DNA of 33,688 nt from Candidatus Poribacteria bacterium (GCA_003635185.1 PYJA01000016.1:1-33688), one strand, 5' to 3'. Positions 8,257 through 16,155 are shown, numbered from the stretch's first letter. Numbers and translations: made by a program. The notes: generated by a model not told the origin, from the sequence alone.

Positions 8257-8370
8257 TAATAAGGGGGACAGGTGTATTAGCACCTACCACTGAACAGTTT
8301 AAATAGATTACCATGTTTTTTTGAAAATGTCAAGCTTTTTTGATAAATATAAATATCTTAGCTGTCTACA

Positions 8371-8416
8371 TCCCGCAAGCTAAAGCATGGGGGATTTGAC
8401 AGAAGAGCGTTAAAAA
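8371..8416 (-). repeat. Orphan IS200/IS605-like hairpin repeat, copy 1
   Basis: On the minus strand TGTCAAATCC leads into an imperfect hairpin with a GC-TTTA-GC tip. About 45 bases match the segment at 20281-20324, including TTTTAAC before the hairpin. Both copies overlap the stop codon of a minus-strand gene. The TTTA-loop hairpin resembles TnpB-element ends, so this may be a relic. It has no T-tract and is not a clear terminator. Confidence 0.5.
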
Positions 8417-8754
8417 GCTGCAATAGCGCTTTTCTCAGATTCATAAATTTCAACAACGCTGGAAGCCCCAATAAGATTAAAAGTTCGAGTGAGGGTTGCA
8501 GCTAAATTGCATAATTTAAGATCACCACCGTTTTGGCGGAGTCGTTTTGCGATACCCACCAACGTGCCTACTGCGGTGCTGTTGATATGACTAACTTCGC
8601 TGAAATTCACGACAACCTTATTCACCTTTTCCGCCAAAAGATTCTCCAGAACTTTCCGCAAATCCGAGGCAGCGTAACTACTTAAGTCAGTCTTTACATC
8701 AATGATTTTGACATCCGCACTTTCCCGAGTGGTAATCGATTCGGTCCCAGTCAT
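8410..8754 (-). CDS. STAS-domain anti-sigma factor antagonist (RsbV/SpoIIAA-like)
   Basis: A 114-aa single STAS domain. The segment VVVNFSEVSHINSTAVGTLVGIAKRLRQ contains the loop (INSTAVG) that carries the phosphorylatable Ser/Thr in RsbV-type antagonists. I start at the ATG at 8754, with GGAAGG about 8 bases upstream; a GTG at 8763 lies too close to that site. Known role: in the unphosphorylated form it binds the RsbW-like kinase and frees the sigma factor. Partners in this window are the kinase at 6283-6729 and the phosphatase at 5126-6286. A good promoter lies at 8791-8819. Confidence 0.9.
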   Translation of the reverse strand: MTGTESITTRESADVKIIDVKTDLSSYAASDLRKVLENLLAEKVNKVVVNFSEVSHINSTAVGTLVGIAKRLRQNGGDLKLCNLAATLTRTFNLIGASSVVEIYESEKSAIAAF

Positions 8755-8790
8755 ATAAATCACCTTCCGTATTTAAAATCCATATTTACA

Positions 8791-8819
8791 ATTTTAGTTT
8801 AGATTCATAAAAAAATCAA
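8791..8819 (-). promoter_or_regulatory. Promoter of the STAS gene
   Basis: Minus strand TTGATT (8814-8819), 17-base spacer, TAAAAT (8791-8796), about 37 bases ahead of the ATG at 8754. It would once have driven the kinase gene too. Confidence 0.55.
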
Positions 8820-8883
8820 GCATTTTTTGGATTTAGGATTCCATAAAATTAAATTTACATTACCTAATCTTTCTATCAAGAGT

Positions 8884-8969
8884 GTAAAGTTTTTGTCACC
8901 CTTTTTTGTCTGAATCGGGTTAAAAACCATCGGACAAGAAAGAGCAACGGTTAGTGACAAAAACTTTAC
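8884..8969. repeat. 86-bp inverted-repeat element
   Basis: GTAAAGTTTTTGTCAC (8884-8899) is an exact reverse complement of 8954-8969. The interior (8914-8940) carries ATCGGGTTAAAAACC followed by TCGGACAAGA, closely matching the core of the MITE at 8180-8209. No target duplication is evident. It fills most of the intergenic space between the divergent STAS and ABC transporter genes and could fold as a long hairpin. Confidence 0.7.
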
Positions 8970-9003
8970 CTACCCGATAACCCTGACGCTGTATAGAAAT
9001 CAG

Positions 9004-9033
9004 TTGACACTTTTGTGCTATTTAAGGTATCCT
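9004..9033 (+). promoter_or_regulatory. Promoter of the ABC transporter ATPase operon
   Basis: TTGACA (9004-9009), 18-base spacer, TATCCT (9028-9033), about 30 bases before the ATG at 9065. Confidence 0.5.
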
Positions 9034-9064
9034 ATAAATAATATGATTAGAGAAGGAGATGAAG

Positions 9065-9847
9065 ATGGCAAATCAACCTATAAATATCCTTGAAACACGG
9101 GAGTTGAGTCGACACTATGGCGGTGTTATAGCACTGTCTAAAGTTACAGTTCAGGTGCGTGCTGGACAAATTTCCAGTTTGATAGGGCCTAACGGTGCCG
9201 GGAAAACAACACTGTTTAACTGTGTTACCGGATTAGATAAACCGACACTGGGCAGGGTCAATTTTTTAGGAAAGCAAATTAACGGTTTTCGTCCAGATGA
9301 GGTTACTGGGCTGGGTGTTGCCAGAACGTTTCAAAATATCAGGCTTTTCACAGAACTAACGGTGTTGGATAACGTCAAAATCGGGAGACACCCACGTACC
9401 TCTGCCACATTTATAGGGGCAGTTTTTCGAACGAAGCAACAACAACATGAAGAGCAACAAATAACAGAATATGCTGAGGAGATGCTAAAATTCGTAGGTT
9501 TAGCGGACGTTGGTGCCCAGGCAGCGGGAAACCTATCCTACGGAGACCAACGACGTGTTGAAATCGCAAGAGCCTTGGCGACAAAACCTTTGCTGCTTCT
9601 TCTTGATGAACCTGCCGCGGGTATGAACCCACAAGAAACACAAGAACTTATTTCTCTTATCTATACTATTCGAGAACAAGGAATCTCTGTTTTGCTGATT
9701 GAACACGATATGAAAGTTGTGATGCAAATCTCTGACTGGGTAACTGTGTTGGATCATGGCGAGAAAATCAGCGAAGGGCAACCTGCAGACGTGCAAAACG
9801 ATGAAGCCGTTATAGAAGCATATTTAGGAACATCAGATGATGCTTGA
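9065..9847 (+). CDS. livG: Branched-chain amino-acid-type ABC transporter ATPase (LivG-like)
   Basis: 260 aa from the ATG at 9065, 6 bases after AAGGAG. Walker A is GPNGAGKTT, the signature is NLSYGDQRRVEIARAL, Walker B is LLLLDEPAAGMNP, and the H-loop is LLIEHDMKVV. YGGVIAL near the start and DEPAAGMNP are typical of LivG. It would energise import of branched-chain or similar amino acids, or urea and amides, with LivF. The end overlaps the LivF start by 11 bases. No LivH, LivM or binding protein is nearby, so the membrane partners lie elsewhere or the system differs. Confidence 0.92.
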   Translation: MANQPINILETRELSRHYGGVIALSKVTVQVRAGQISSLIGPNGAGKTTLFNCVTGLDKPTLGRVNFLGKQINGFRPDEVTGLGVARTFQNIRLFTELTVLDNVKIGRHPRTSATFIGAVFRTKQQQHEEQQITEYAEEMLKFVGLADVGAQAAGNLSYGDQRRVEIARALATKPLLLLLDEPAAGMNPQETQELISLIYTIREQGISVLLIEHDMKVVMQISDWVTVLDHGEKISEGQPADVQNDEAVIEAYLGTSDDA

Positions 9848-10544
9848 ACTTAAAAACATTCATACGTATTATGGAAATATCCGTGCAGTGCGCGGCATTT
9901 CCGTTGAAGTCAACGCTGGTGAGAAGGTGTGTATGATTGGCGCAAACGGTGCTGGCAAATCTACTACACTGATGACTATTTCTGGCGTTCACACACCAGC
10001 AGAAGGCACTATATATTTTGAAGGTGAAGATATTACCACTACTTCAGCAGAGCAGCGTGTAGAGCTTGGGGTTTCGCAGGTGCCTGAAGGACGGCTGATT
10101 TTTCCGGATATGACGGTGCTCGAAAACCTTGAACTTGGTGCCTACATACGAAACGATGCGGCAGGTATAAGAACCGATTTAAACAGAATTTTTGATTATT
10201 TTCCTGTGCTTTCAGAGCGGAGAAAGCAACGAGGTGGCAGTCTCAGCGGTGGTGAACAGCAGATGTTAGCAATTGGGCGTTCTCTGATGTCAAATCCGAG
10301 ACTACTACTTCTTGATGAACCCTCTTTAGGACTTGCCCCCCTTATTGTTAAACAGATTTTTGAAATTATTCAGCAAATTAATGAAGAGGGGACAACAATT
10401 TTATTGGTCGAACAGAACGCGCAACTTGCTTTGAATGTAACAGATAGAGGTTATGTTATGGAGACAGGCGAAATTACAATTGAGGGTACCTCTGTTGATC
10501 TTTTGGCGGATGAACGGGTCCGGCAAGCTTACCTCGGAGAATAA
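9837..10544 (+). CDS. livF: Branched-chain amino-acid-type ABC transporter ATPase (LivF-like)
   Basis: 235 aa. It opens LELKNIHTYYGNIRAVRGIS, has Walker A GANGAGKST, Q-loop VPEGRLIFPDMTV (the VPEGR-IF-MTV run is a LivF hallmark), signature LSGGEQQMLAIGRSL, Walker B LLLLDEPSLGLAP and H-loop LLVEQNAQ. It forms the heterodimeric engine with LivG and starts inside the end of that gene, so the two are coupled. Confidence 0.93.
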   Translation: MMLELKNIHTYYGNIRAVRGISVEVNAGEKVCMIGANGAGKSTTLMTISGVHTPAEGTIYFEGEDITTTSAEQRVELGVSQVPEGRLIFPDMTVLENLELGAYIRNDAAGIRTDLNRIFDYFPVLSERRKQRGGSLSGGEQQMLAIGRSLMSNPRLLLLDEPSLGLAPLIVKQIFEIIQQINEEGTTILLVEQNAQLALNVTDRGYVMETGEITIEGTSVDLLADERVRQAYLGE

Positions 10545-10550
10545 TTGTAG

Positions 10551-11402
10551 ATGTATCCTACACTCATTGATTTTGGGACGATCTTTTCTATTCCGCTCGG
10601 CATTCATAGCTACGGTGTTATGTTAGCCACTGCCTTCATCACGTGTAGCATAATGTTGCGCCGCGAATTGGACCGCCAAGGTTTTCAAGGAGATATAGCC
10701 GTAACGATTGTCGCCGCAGGAGCTATCGGTGGGGTTATCGGCGCGAAAATCTATTATGTACTGTTCTTAGTAAAAAACTTTTCTATTCACAACCTCTTTA
10801 GTCCGACCGGATTAGTCTGGTACGGTGGACTGATCGGTGGGAGTGCAGCTGTTGCCTGGGTTATCCATAGATCCCCCAATCCGTTCCTACCAACTGTTGA
10901 CGTAATTGGGCCACTTTTATTGCTTGGGTATGGTATCGGGCGCGTGGGGTGTCTGCTGGCAGGTGATGGAGACTACGGTCCGCCTTCCGATGTACCGTGG
11001 GCAATGGCATTTCCAGAAGGTACTGTACCGACAAATGACCGTGTTCACCCGACACCTATCTATGAAACGCTGATTTCGGTTACATTCTTTGGCATTCTCT
11101 GGTCACAACGCAAAAAATTTGCGTCAATCCCAGGTTCACTCTTTGGCGCGAGTCTTATTATGCTGGCAGTAGAAAGGTTTATCGTAGAATTTTGGCGGTT
11201 GACACCGCGTGTGTTTCCAGAAACGTCTTCCTTGTCGTGGTTGACATCGCCTCAGGTTGTTAGTATTATTTTGTTCTGTTTTGGAATCTTTTTTATGCTA
11301 TGGATGTCCAAGCGACCAAGAGTGGCTATGGATGTTGAAACGCCAATTCCTGAACCTGAAAAAGTAGCATCACGCCCGCAAAAGCGGAGACGGCGGCGGT
11401 GA
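10551..11402 (+). CDS. lgt: Prolipoprotein diacylglyceryl transferase-like membrane enzyme
   Basis: 283 aa, multi-pass. IPLGIHSYGVMLATAF near the start, a GGVIGAKIYYVLF segment, TGLVWYGGLIGG, then GYGIGRVGCLLAGDGDYG, PWAMAFPEGT and VHPTPIYET follow the Lgt order (Y-G-GL, G-R-G, HP-YE). Lgt moves diacylglycerol from phosphatidylglycerol to the lipobox cysteine. The usual Lgt signature reads GR-GN-NGE-G; here GRVGCLLAGDGDYG replaces GN/NGE, so it is a divergent branch. It begins 6 bases after the livF stop and is likely co-transcribed. The C-terminus ends in a basic KRRRRR tail. Confidence 0.85.
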   Translation: MYPTLIDFGTIFSIPLGIHSYGVMLATAFITCSIMLRRELDRQGFQGDIAVTIVAAGAIGGVIGAKIYYVLFLVKNFSIHNLFSPTGLVWYGGLIGGSAAVAWVIHRSPNPFLPTVDVIGPLLLLGYGIGRVGCLLAGDGDYGPPSDVPWAMAFPEGTVPTNDRVHPTPIYETLISVTFFGILWSQRKKFASIPGSLFGASLIMLAVERFIVEFWRLTPRVFPETSSLSWLTSPQVVSIILFCFGIFFMLWMSKRPRVAMDVETPIPEPEKVASRPQKRRRRR

Positions 11403-11415
11403 ATTAAAAGTAGTA

Positions 11416-11432
11416 GGCACGCTCCGCGTGCC
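11416..11432. terminator. GC-rich hairpin between convergent genes
   Basis: GGCACG-ctccg-CGTGCC lies between the lgt stop (11402) and the GIY-YIG stop (11458). There is no T-tract on either side, so termination is only suggested; it may be a dispersed repeat. Confidence 0.4.
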
Positions 11433-11457
11433 GTAACGCAGGTTAAAAGCTGTCTGT

Positions 11458-11826
11458 CTATTCTAACTTATTCTTATTCGTTTTCGGTTGCCATGTGCGA
11501 ATGAGTTCCGTTTCTAACAACACCGTTTCCTCGGCATCTTCTGTAAGTTCTACTGAAAAGTGAACGATCCCCCCAAATAACCTAAGTTGTGTCCGAAGTT
11601 CAGGATTTGTCGTCCCATCGTAGTGTTGCAACAAACGCCGCCGGACACATGTCGTTGATTCCCCAACATAGACACACTCATTCCGACCCTCGGTCCCAGT
11701 TTTTCGCCACAAGACATACACACCGCTCTGCCCAGTCGGCAATTTCTGAATTTCTGCGCGCGTAAAGGGGCGAAGATTGCGCTTTAGCTGATACTGTAAG
11801 ACATAGGGGTTAACAGTGTCACGCAT
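11458..11826 (-). CDS. Single-domain GIY-YIG nuclease-like protein
   Basis: 122 aa. GVYVLW and VYVGES are the two halves of the GIY-YIG core; RRRLLQH supplies the usual Arg, ETELIRTWQP the metal-binding Glu and KTNKN the Asn at the end. Small GIY-YIG proteins act as nicking or repair nucleases or as parts of defence and mobile systems. It is the last gene of the minus-strand block beginning at 20197. The ATG at 11826 has no clear ribosome site. No DNA-binding domain beyond a basic N-terminal segment is visible. Confidence 0.8.
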   Translation of the reverse strand: MRDTVNPYVLQYQLKRNLRPFTRAEIQKLPTGQSGVYVLWRKTGTEGRNECVYVGESTTCVRRRLLQHYDGTTNPELRTQLRLFGGIVHFSVELTEDAEETVLLETELIRTWQPKTNKNKLE

Positions 11827-11912
11827 GTGTTAGAATCCATGCCGTTACCAATCGACACTAAATGCGCGTATAGCATTCGATCTGCTTCAGGCATCTGCTT
11901 TCTGATTTTGCA

Positions 11913-12356
11913 CTACTGCTTGTCAGTGGGATGCTCGGGCTTAGGGGGAGGCGGTTCGTCAAAGGGGGTCCCTTTTTCTGCCGCCACCTGCTTCCGTTTC
12001 TCCCAATCCGCATACCAAGCACGATAAATCTCGGCTTTGCCTTGTTCTATACCTTGTTCTATACCTTGTTCTATACCTTGTTCTATGGCTTGTTGTATCT
12101 TGCTTGTGTAACGAAGCATGATTTCTCCTCCTAACTCAAATATGCCGACAACATAAATGAGAGCAAATTGGAAGAACGCCACAACTTCCTTTACAACGGT
12201 TTTAAACGTTTCTAATCCATTTTGTGAAGGTTTTCCGCTCTCATCTATCCAGATTATTACGGTATAAACAACCGTAGCAATAAACAGGACCAAAATCTCT
12301 AAAACGATCCAATCTATTCTTGCTGACAATAAAGGTGATCTCGGTTGTGTTTTCAA
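11913..12356 (-). CDS. Small membrane protein with (IEQG)4 repeat and proline-rich tail
   Basis: 147 aa, starting at a TTG at 12356 with AGAGG about 9 bases upstream. Two hydrophobic segments (WIVLEILVLFIATVVYTVIIW and a segment around VVAFFQFALIYVVGIF) are followed by a charged helix with QAIEQGIEQGIEQG repeats and a tail rich in Pro, Glu and Lys (DEPPPPKPEHP). I do not recognise the family. The repeat codons are identical 12-base units. It lies 70 bases after the DUF1156 stop and may belong to that operon. Confidence 0.7.
   Translation of the reverse strand: MKTQPRSPLLSARIDWIVLEILVLFIATVVYTVIIWIDESGKPSQNGLETFKTVVKEVVAFFQFALIYVVGIFELGGEIMLRYTSKIQQAIEQGIEQGIEQGIEQGKAEIYRAWYADWEKRKQVAAEKGTPFDEPPPPKPEHPTDKQ
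12040..12087 (-). repeat. Four tandem 12-bp units encoding IEQG
   Basis: The plus-strand unit CCTTGTTCTATA occurs at 12040, 12052 and 12064, with a final copy at 12076 differing only in its last base. Being a multiple of three, copy-number change would alter length but keep the frame. Confidence 0.85.
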
Positions 12357-12426
12357 AGTTTACTACCTCTATTTAGTATATTATACGCTATTTCAGGTAA
12401 TAAATCAAGTTTAGTGGATTTGCAAG

Positions 12427-15210
12427 CTACAAATTTTCAAACAGTGTCGGTGCCTCTGGCTGTGGCGAACCCATTGACTCTGAGATATATTGCCACTCTG
12501 TTACAAGGTTGTTGTAATCTGATGCGCTTTCCGCATCACCGCGTTTTTCATAGTAATCATACAACACGCGCGCCAGACGTTTTGCCGATTCAAAATCGCG
12601 CATTGCACGCGCGACTGCAGCACATCCCGAAATACCTTCGCTGTTCTCCGATCCAGATAGATGCCACACCATTCGTAGACACCCTTCCCACGCTGTCATG
12701 TCTTCGCTATTTTCGCGCTCGGCATATTCTTCAACTTTTAACAATCGAACCTTACCGCGCGCTGCGATGAGGACCTTGTCGTTCATAGTGGGGATGTTCA
12801 CATCTTTCGCTTTTGAGAGCGTTTCTGCATCTCCGAAATTACCCTCCATGTAACCGTGCTGCTGCAGCCACGTCAAACAAAACTGACTTTCAGGGTCCAG
12901 TTCTCCAGTCTCTTTTTCGAGGTGGGCGGCGATTTCGTTGTTGATATGCATGAGGACTTCGCGTATTGGCACGATCTCACCACTAACACGTATCACTTTG
13001 CTATAGCGGGAATAGATCTCCATGCCAGGTCCGATAGCAGCTTGTGCGACATCAACAGGCCTGATGTTAGCGATACGCGTGAGCTTTTCAAGGGCAGGCG
13101 GCAATTCTTTTTTCAACTCTTGTATAAAATCATTGCGAGTTATAACGGGTGCATCTTCAGAACGCGGACGACACACAAGGACAATAGAAGATGCCAGGGC
13201 GTTAATTCCCGCTTTTAAACCTTTAGCACGTTCTGTCCGCATTGGCCAAGTTCCAACTATCTGAAACCCCGCATTCACAATTGCAGTGAGCATCGTTTCC
13301 CATCCCGTAGAGGCCCTCCCATCATGTTCCGCTTCCTGCTGCTTATAGGCATAAAAGATGGATGTGGGAAACTGATCAGAACAGTGCTGCCGCATTTGCA
13401 CCAATGCTTTTCCTAATAATTTTTCAAACCGAGGTGCGGGATTTTCAAACCGAGGTGCTGCAACAATTTCATCGTCTTTGGGTGTCATTATACTACCAAA
13501 CAGCTCGGGAAAACTGCTACGCAGCAAAGGACGTAGCCAAACGTAAAAGAAGTCGGAGAGCTCGGCGTACTGAATATTGTTATAGTAAGGGGGATCCGTA
13601 ACAAATATCGGTCTATCGGGAGCGTGTCTTGTAGTCGTTGCATCTGCCTGATGCACTTCGCCTCTGTTCGCTGAAACAGGAAAATTTTCAATCACCTTTG
13701 CAATCCACTGCACCTGTGCCATCCAGTTTTGTGTTGAATTAGAGAAGGGATTAGCTTCGGCGAAGTCCCACGTCATCGGAATTGCTTGGCGTGAAAAAAG
13801 AGGTGGAATTTTCTCACCTAAATTTTCCCACCATGTAAAACTACATCCACTCTCAGCAGTTCTTCCAATGGCAAGGGACAAGTATGTGTAAATGGCATTC
13901 GCGTACGCATCGTCTGCACCGTCTTGTGTGATTTGATGGTGAACATCTGTTATTAAGTCACTGAGAGTAGTTAGTGCTACGAGTTGCCGCTCGGTAAAAA
14001 GTTGATGCCAGTGGGTTATTCCGTACCCTCGTCCACTTACCAGAGTGGGATTATCAGGCATTGCAGGTCTTGGTCTCTGCAATGGTTCAGGAGATTGGGC
14101 TATTTGGATATGCTCGTCAGTGGGCGACAGATATATTTTCCTGCGACTACCTTCGGCGACTATTGCTATCATTATCTCATCCATTTTGCCTGCTTTCGCT
14201 TGTTCTCGAACATAAGCTAGCTTGACAGCAGTTCCACATCCACAACAGGACGCACTTGTTCTACTCACGGTGGGCTTTGGAATTCCTTGAGTATCGGTTT
14301 GCACAACCCACGAAATCGTGTTCTGCTCTCGATCAACAACTGGTTTTATCCAGTGTGCGTCCCCCTTCTTTTTTGATAATTGGAAGGTTGTCATCAAAGG
14401 CATCTGGAGTCCACAAGCGGGATTGGCACATGGCACCGTACGTGCCCAAAGCCATGCAACTACGGTCGCAGCGTTGCCATCTGGCAATTCCACTTTCAGG
14501 TAGAGATGCCCAATTCGTCTGTATGCTTCCTCGCGCATCCACCTACCATAATAACGGATGTCGTCTGCTAAACCTGCAGTGCCTTTCCACGGCATGTCAG
14601 CAGATATACCTGTTGGATCAGCATCAGGATTGATAGGGGGTTGATTATGGAATTTCGGAGGTAATTCAATCATTGCTTTAGTAAGCAGAACGGGGAGCGG
14701 ATTGAGATCACTGCCGCGGGCGCGTAATCCTAAACGTTGTGCTTCAAGCGGGATGGATCCGCCACCACAAAATGGGTCATAGACAGCAGGGCAGTGATCG
14801 TTGAGGTATTGTAGTACTGCCTTTGGGTCGTTTTTATGTCTCTCACGAAAGGCATCAAGATTTTCTCCATTATTGCGTGCAACAGAGTACGCAATTTCGT
14901 AACGTGCTTCTGCTAATATATTCTCATCATTGCTGTTTTTCCAAATAATGAGCCGTTTAATGATCTCATGAAGGCGATTGCGTTCTGCATTCTGATCGGA
15001 TTCAGTAGGGAATTCGTCGGTGCATTCGGAGGGGTCGTCTACCATACTTGCAAAGATGATGGCACGGCATGCAGCGAGGGGGCGGCGTGCCCAATAACGG
15101 TGAAGGGTTGAGGGGTGCCCATGCGTTAGGGAAGCGTCCTTTGCAGACTCTTTGTTGATGGCTTGTAGCGGTATATTTACCTCAATCAGTTTTTTTCGGT
15201 AAGTTGTCAT
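12427..15210 (-). CDS. DUF1156 adenine-specific DNA methylase with zinc ribbon
   Basis: I start at the ATG at 15210 (MTTYRKKLIEVNIPLQAINK), the usual beginning of this family, giving 927 aa; upstream ATG at 15231 and a frame to 15300 exist, and no start has a strong ribosome site. HGHPSTLHRYWARRPLAACRA lies in the N-terminal DUF1156 region, DPFCGGGSIPLEA (about residue 142) is methylase motif I, a zinc ribbon (CANPACG ... CCGCG, about 260-322) is inserted, and DPPYYNNIQYAELSDFFYVW (about 538) is the catalytic DPPY motif. Such proteins often pair with DUF499 ATPases in defence-associated loci, as here, and probably mark host DNA. The C-terminal about 200 residues include a TPR-like helical end. 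Confidence 0.9.
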   Translation of the reverse strand: MTTYRKKLIEVNIPLQAINKESAKDASLTHGHPSTLHRYWARRPLAACRAIIFASMVDDPSECTDEFPTESDQNAERNRLHEIIKRLIIWKNSNDENILAEARYEIAYSVARNNGENLDAFRERHKNDPKAVLQYLNDHCPAVYDPFCGGGSIPLEAQRLGLRARGSDLNPLPVLLTKAMIELPPKFHNQPPINPDADPTGISADMPWKGTAGLADDIRYYGRWMREEAYRRIGHLYLKVELPDGNAATVVAWLWARTVPCANPACGLQMPLMTTFQLSKKKGDAHWIKPVVDREQNTISWVVQTDTQGIPKPTVSRTSASCCGCGTAVKLAYVREQAKAGKMDEIMIAIVAEGSRRKIYLSPTDEHIQIAQSPEPLQRPRPAMPDNPTLVSGRGYGITHWHQLFTERQLVALTTLSDLITDVHHQITQDGADDAYANAIYTYLSLAIGRTAESGCSFTWWENLGEKIPPLFSRQAIPMTWDFAEANPFSNSTQNWMAQVQWIAKVIENFPVSANRGEVHQADATTTRHAPDRPIFVTDPPYYNNIQYAELSDFFYVWLRPLLRSSFPELFGSIMTPKDDEIVAAPRFENPAPRFEKLLGKALVQMRQHCSDQFPTSIFYAYKQQEAEHDGRASTGWETMLTAIVNAGFQIVGTWPMRTERAKGLKAGINALASSIVLVCRPRSEDAPVITRNDFIQELKKELPPALEKLTRIANIRPVDVAQAAIGPGMEIYSRYSKVIRVSGEIVPIREVLMHINNEIAAHLEKETGELDPESQFCLTWLQQHGYMEGNFGDAETLSKAKDVNIPTMNDKVLIAARGKVRLLKVEEYAERENSEDMTAWEGCLRMVWHLSGSENSEGISGCAAVARAMRDFESAKRLARVLYDYYEKRGDAESASDYNNLVTEWQYISESMGSPQPEAPTLFENL

Positions 15211-15426
15211 ATTGTTTCGTTGGTTATTCATTATATGGTAGATTTTAGAATTATAGGACTTATAGTGAGTAACAGCTAAAAACTCAATGTCCATGGGCAT
15301 CTGAAGTGGAAAGAATAGGACATAAAGTATCCCTTTTCTTTCCCTATTGGACTACATCCTTATGTTTTACTCAATATAACATAACTTCATTATAAGACCG
15401 CGCCCGTTTTACCCTACTGGTTGTTC

Positions 15427-15651
15427 TTATTCGTTTAGTAGCTGCTTGAAGGCCTCAACGCTTTGCACATGAGGAGCACCAAGTAGCAGCTGTTCGAGTC
15501 GTTGCAAATCAGCAATGTTTTGAATCACGGGCGTTAAGGCATTTACGACATCTGTAGAGAACTTCGTTTTGAGAGCTGACAAGATGTGTTTGATAGTAGT
15601 TTCTCTGGCAATTTTTTCACGTTGGCGTTGGTAAGTCTTTGATTCTTGCAT
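15427..15651 (-). CDS. Free-standing copy of the Rpn C-terminal tail (antitoxin-like), copy 2
   Basis: 74 aa starting MQESKTYQRQREKI. The first ten residues are identical to the tail of the Rpn-type nuclease at 15943-16794 and to the copy at 15683-15907, with which it shares 53 of 74 residues by eye. GAGGAACTT-ATG provides the ribosome site, the same AACTT spacer as in the other copies. Predicted helical, no nuclease motif. Likely function by analogy with E. coli RpnS proteins: neutralise an Rpn nuclease by binding. The DUF1156 gene starts further downstream. Confidence 0.75.
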   Translation of the reverse strand: MQESKTYQRQREKIARETTIKHILSALKTKFSTDVVNALTPVIQNIADLQRLEQLLLGAPHVQSVEAFKQLLNE

Positions 15652-15682
15652 AAGTTCCTCATATCTGCATACCGTAATGTTT

Positions 15683-15907
15683 CTATTCGTTTAGCATTTG
15701 TGCAAAAGCTTCAATATTTTGCACCTTTGCAGCGGCGGTGTGCAGTTCTTCCAGTCGTTGCAAATCGCTAATGTTCTGAATCATGGGCGTTAAGGTATTC
15801 ACAATATCTGCAGAGAATTTTGCTTTAAGCACTGTCGAGATGTGCTTAATCGTGTTCTCCCTGATAATTTTTTCGCGTTGGCGTTGATAAGTTTTTGATT
15901 CTTGCAT
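15683..15907 (-). CDS. Free-standing copy of the Rpn C-terminal tail (antitoxin-like), copy 1
   Basis: 74 aa (MQESKTYQRQREKIIREN...), with AAGGAACTT-ATG as ribosome site. It begins 35 bases after the Rpn stop and ends 31 bases before the next copy. Compared with the Rpn tail it has four extra residues in the middle (KHIS...LKAKF versus LDLLQDQF), so it is not a recent exact duplicate. The shared motif DLQRLEEL...VQNIEAF matches DLQKLKQL...VQSIEAF in the nuclease. Probably an antitoxin-like partner; function is inferred only. Confidence 0.75.
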   Translation of the reverse strand: MQESKTYQRQREKIIRENTIKHISTVLKAKFSADIVNTLTPMIQNISDLQRLEELHTAAAKVQNIEAFAQMLNE

Positions 15908-15942
15908 AAGTTCCTTGTTTATCTTACTACTGTTGTGTGGAG

Positions 15943-16155
15943 TTATCCTTGCAGCAGTTGCATGAAGGCCTCGATGCTTTGCACCTTCGCGGCAGCGAGA
16001 TGTAGCTGCTTAAGTTTCTGCAGATCGTTTATGTTGTGAAGCGCTGGTGTTATGGCGCTCACTGCCTCCGCGTGGAATTGATCTTGAAGCAAATCCAAAG
16101 TGTTTTCAATGGTAATTTTCCGCACTTGGCGTTGGTAAGTCTTTGATTCTTGCAT
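15943..16155 (-). CDS. Internal gene within rpn: 70-aa C-terminal product (RpnS-like antitoxin)
   Basis: In frame with the nuclease, an ATG at 16155 (residue 214) is preceded by GGAGG (16161-16165) with the spacer AACTT, a textbook ribosome site inside a coding region. Its product, MQESKTYQRQVRK..., is homologous over its full length to the two separate 74-aa genes downstream, which begin at precisely the equivalent ATG. E. coli rpn genes produce small RpnS proteins from internal starts that block the full-length nuclease; the same arrangement is inferred here. Translation from this start has not been shown. Confidence 0.65.
   Translation of the reverse strand: MQESKTYQRQVRKITIENTLDLLQDQFHAEAVSAITPALHNINDLQKLKQLHLAAAKVQSIEAFMQLLQG

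Larger units (their letters stand above)
6763..8300 (-). mobile_element. IS200/IS605-type TnpB element (IS1341-like), interrupted by a MITE
   Basis: The element carries tnpB only. Its right end lies past the tnpB stop: a hairpin with a TTTA loop between TACC and GGTA (6776-6796) and then TCAA (complement of TTGA at 6763-6766), the type of end cut by TnpA in this family. The left end is less sure; a hairpin AGGTG-tattag-CACCT near 8270-8285 is the best candidate, putting the boundary near 8290-8310. Removing the nested MITE (8009-8256 plus one TSD copy) leaves about 1.28 kb, a normal size. No tnpA is present, so it would need one in trans. Confidence 0.7.

Noticed and set aside
14256-14633. 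Plus-strand frames of 60-125 codons within the DUF1156 gene
   Set aside because: They are antisense to a conserved methylase and zinc-ribbon region and have no ribosome sites.
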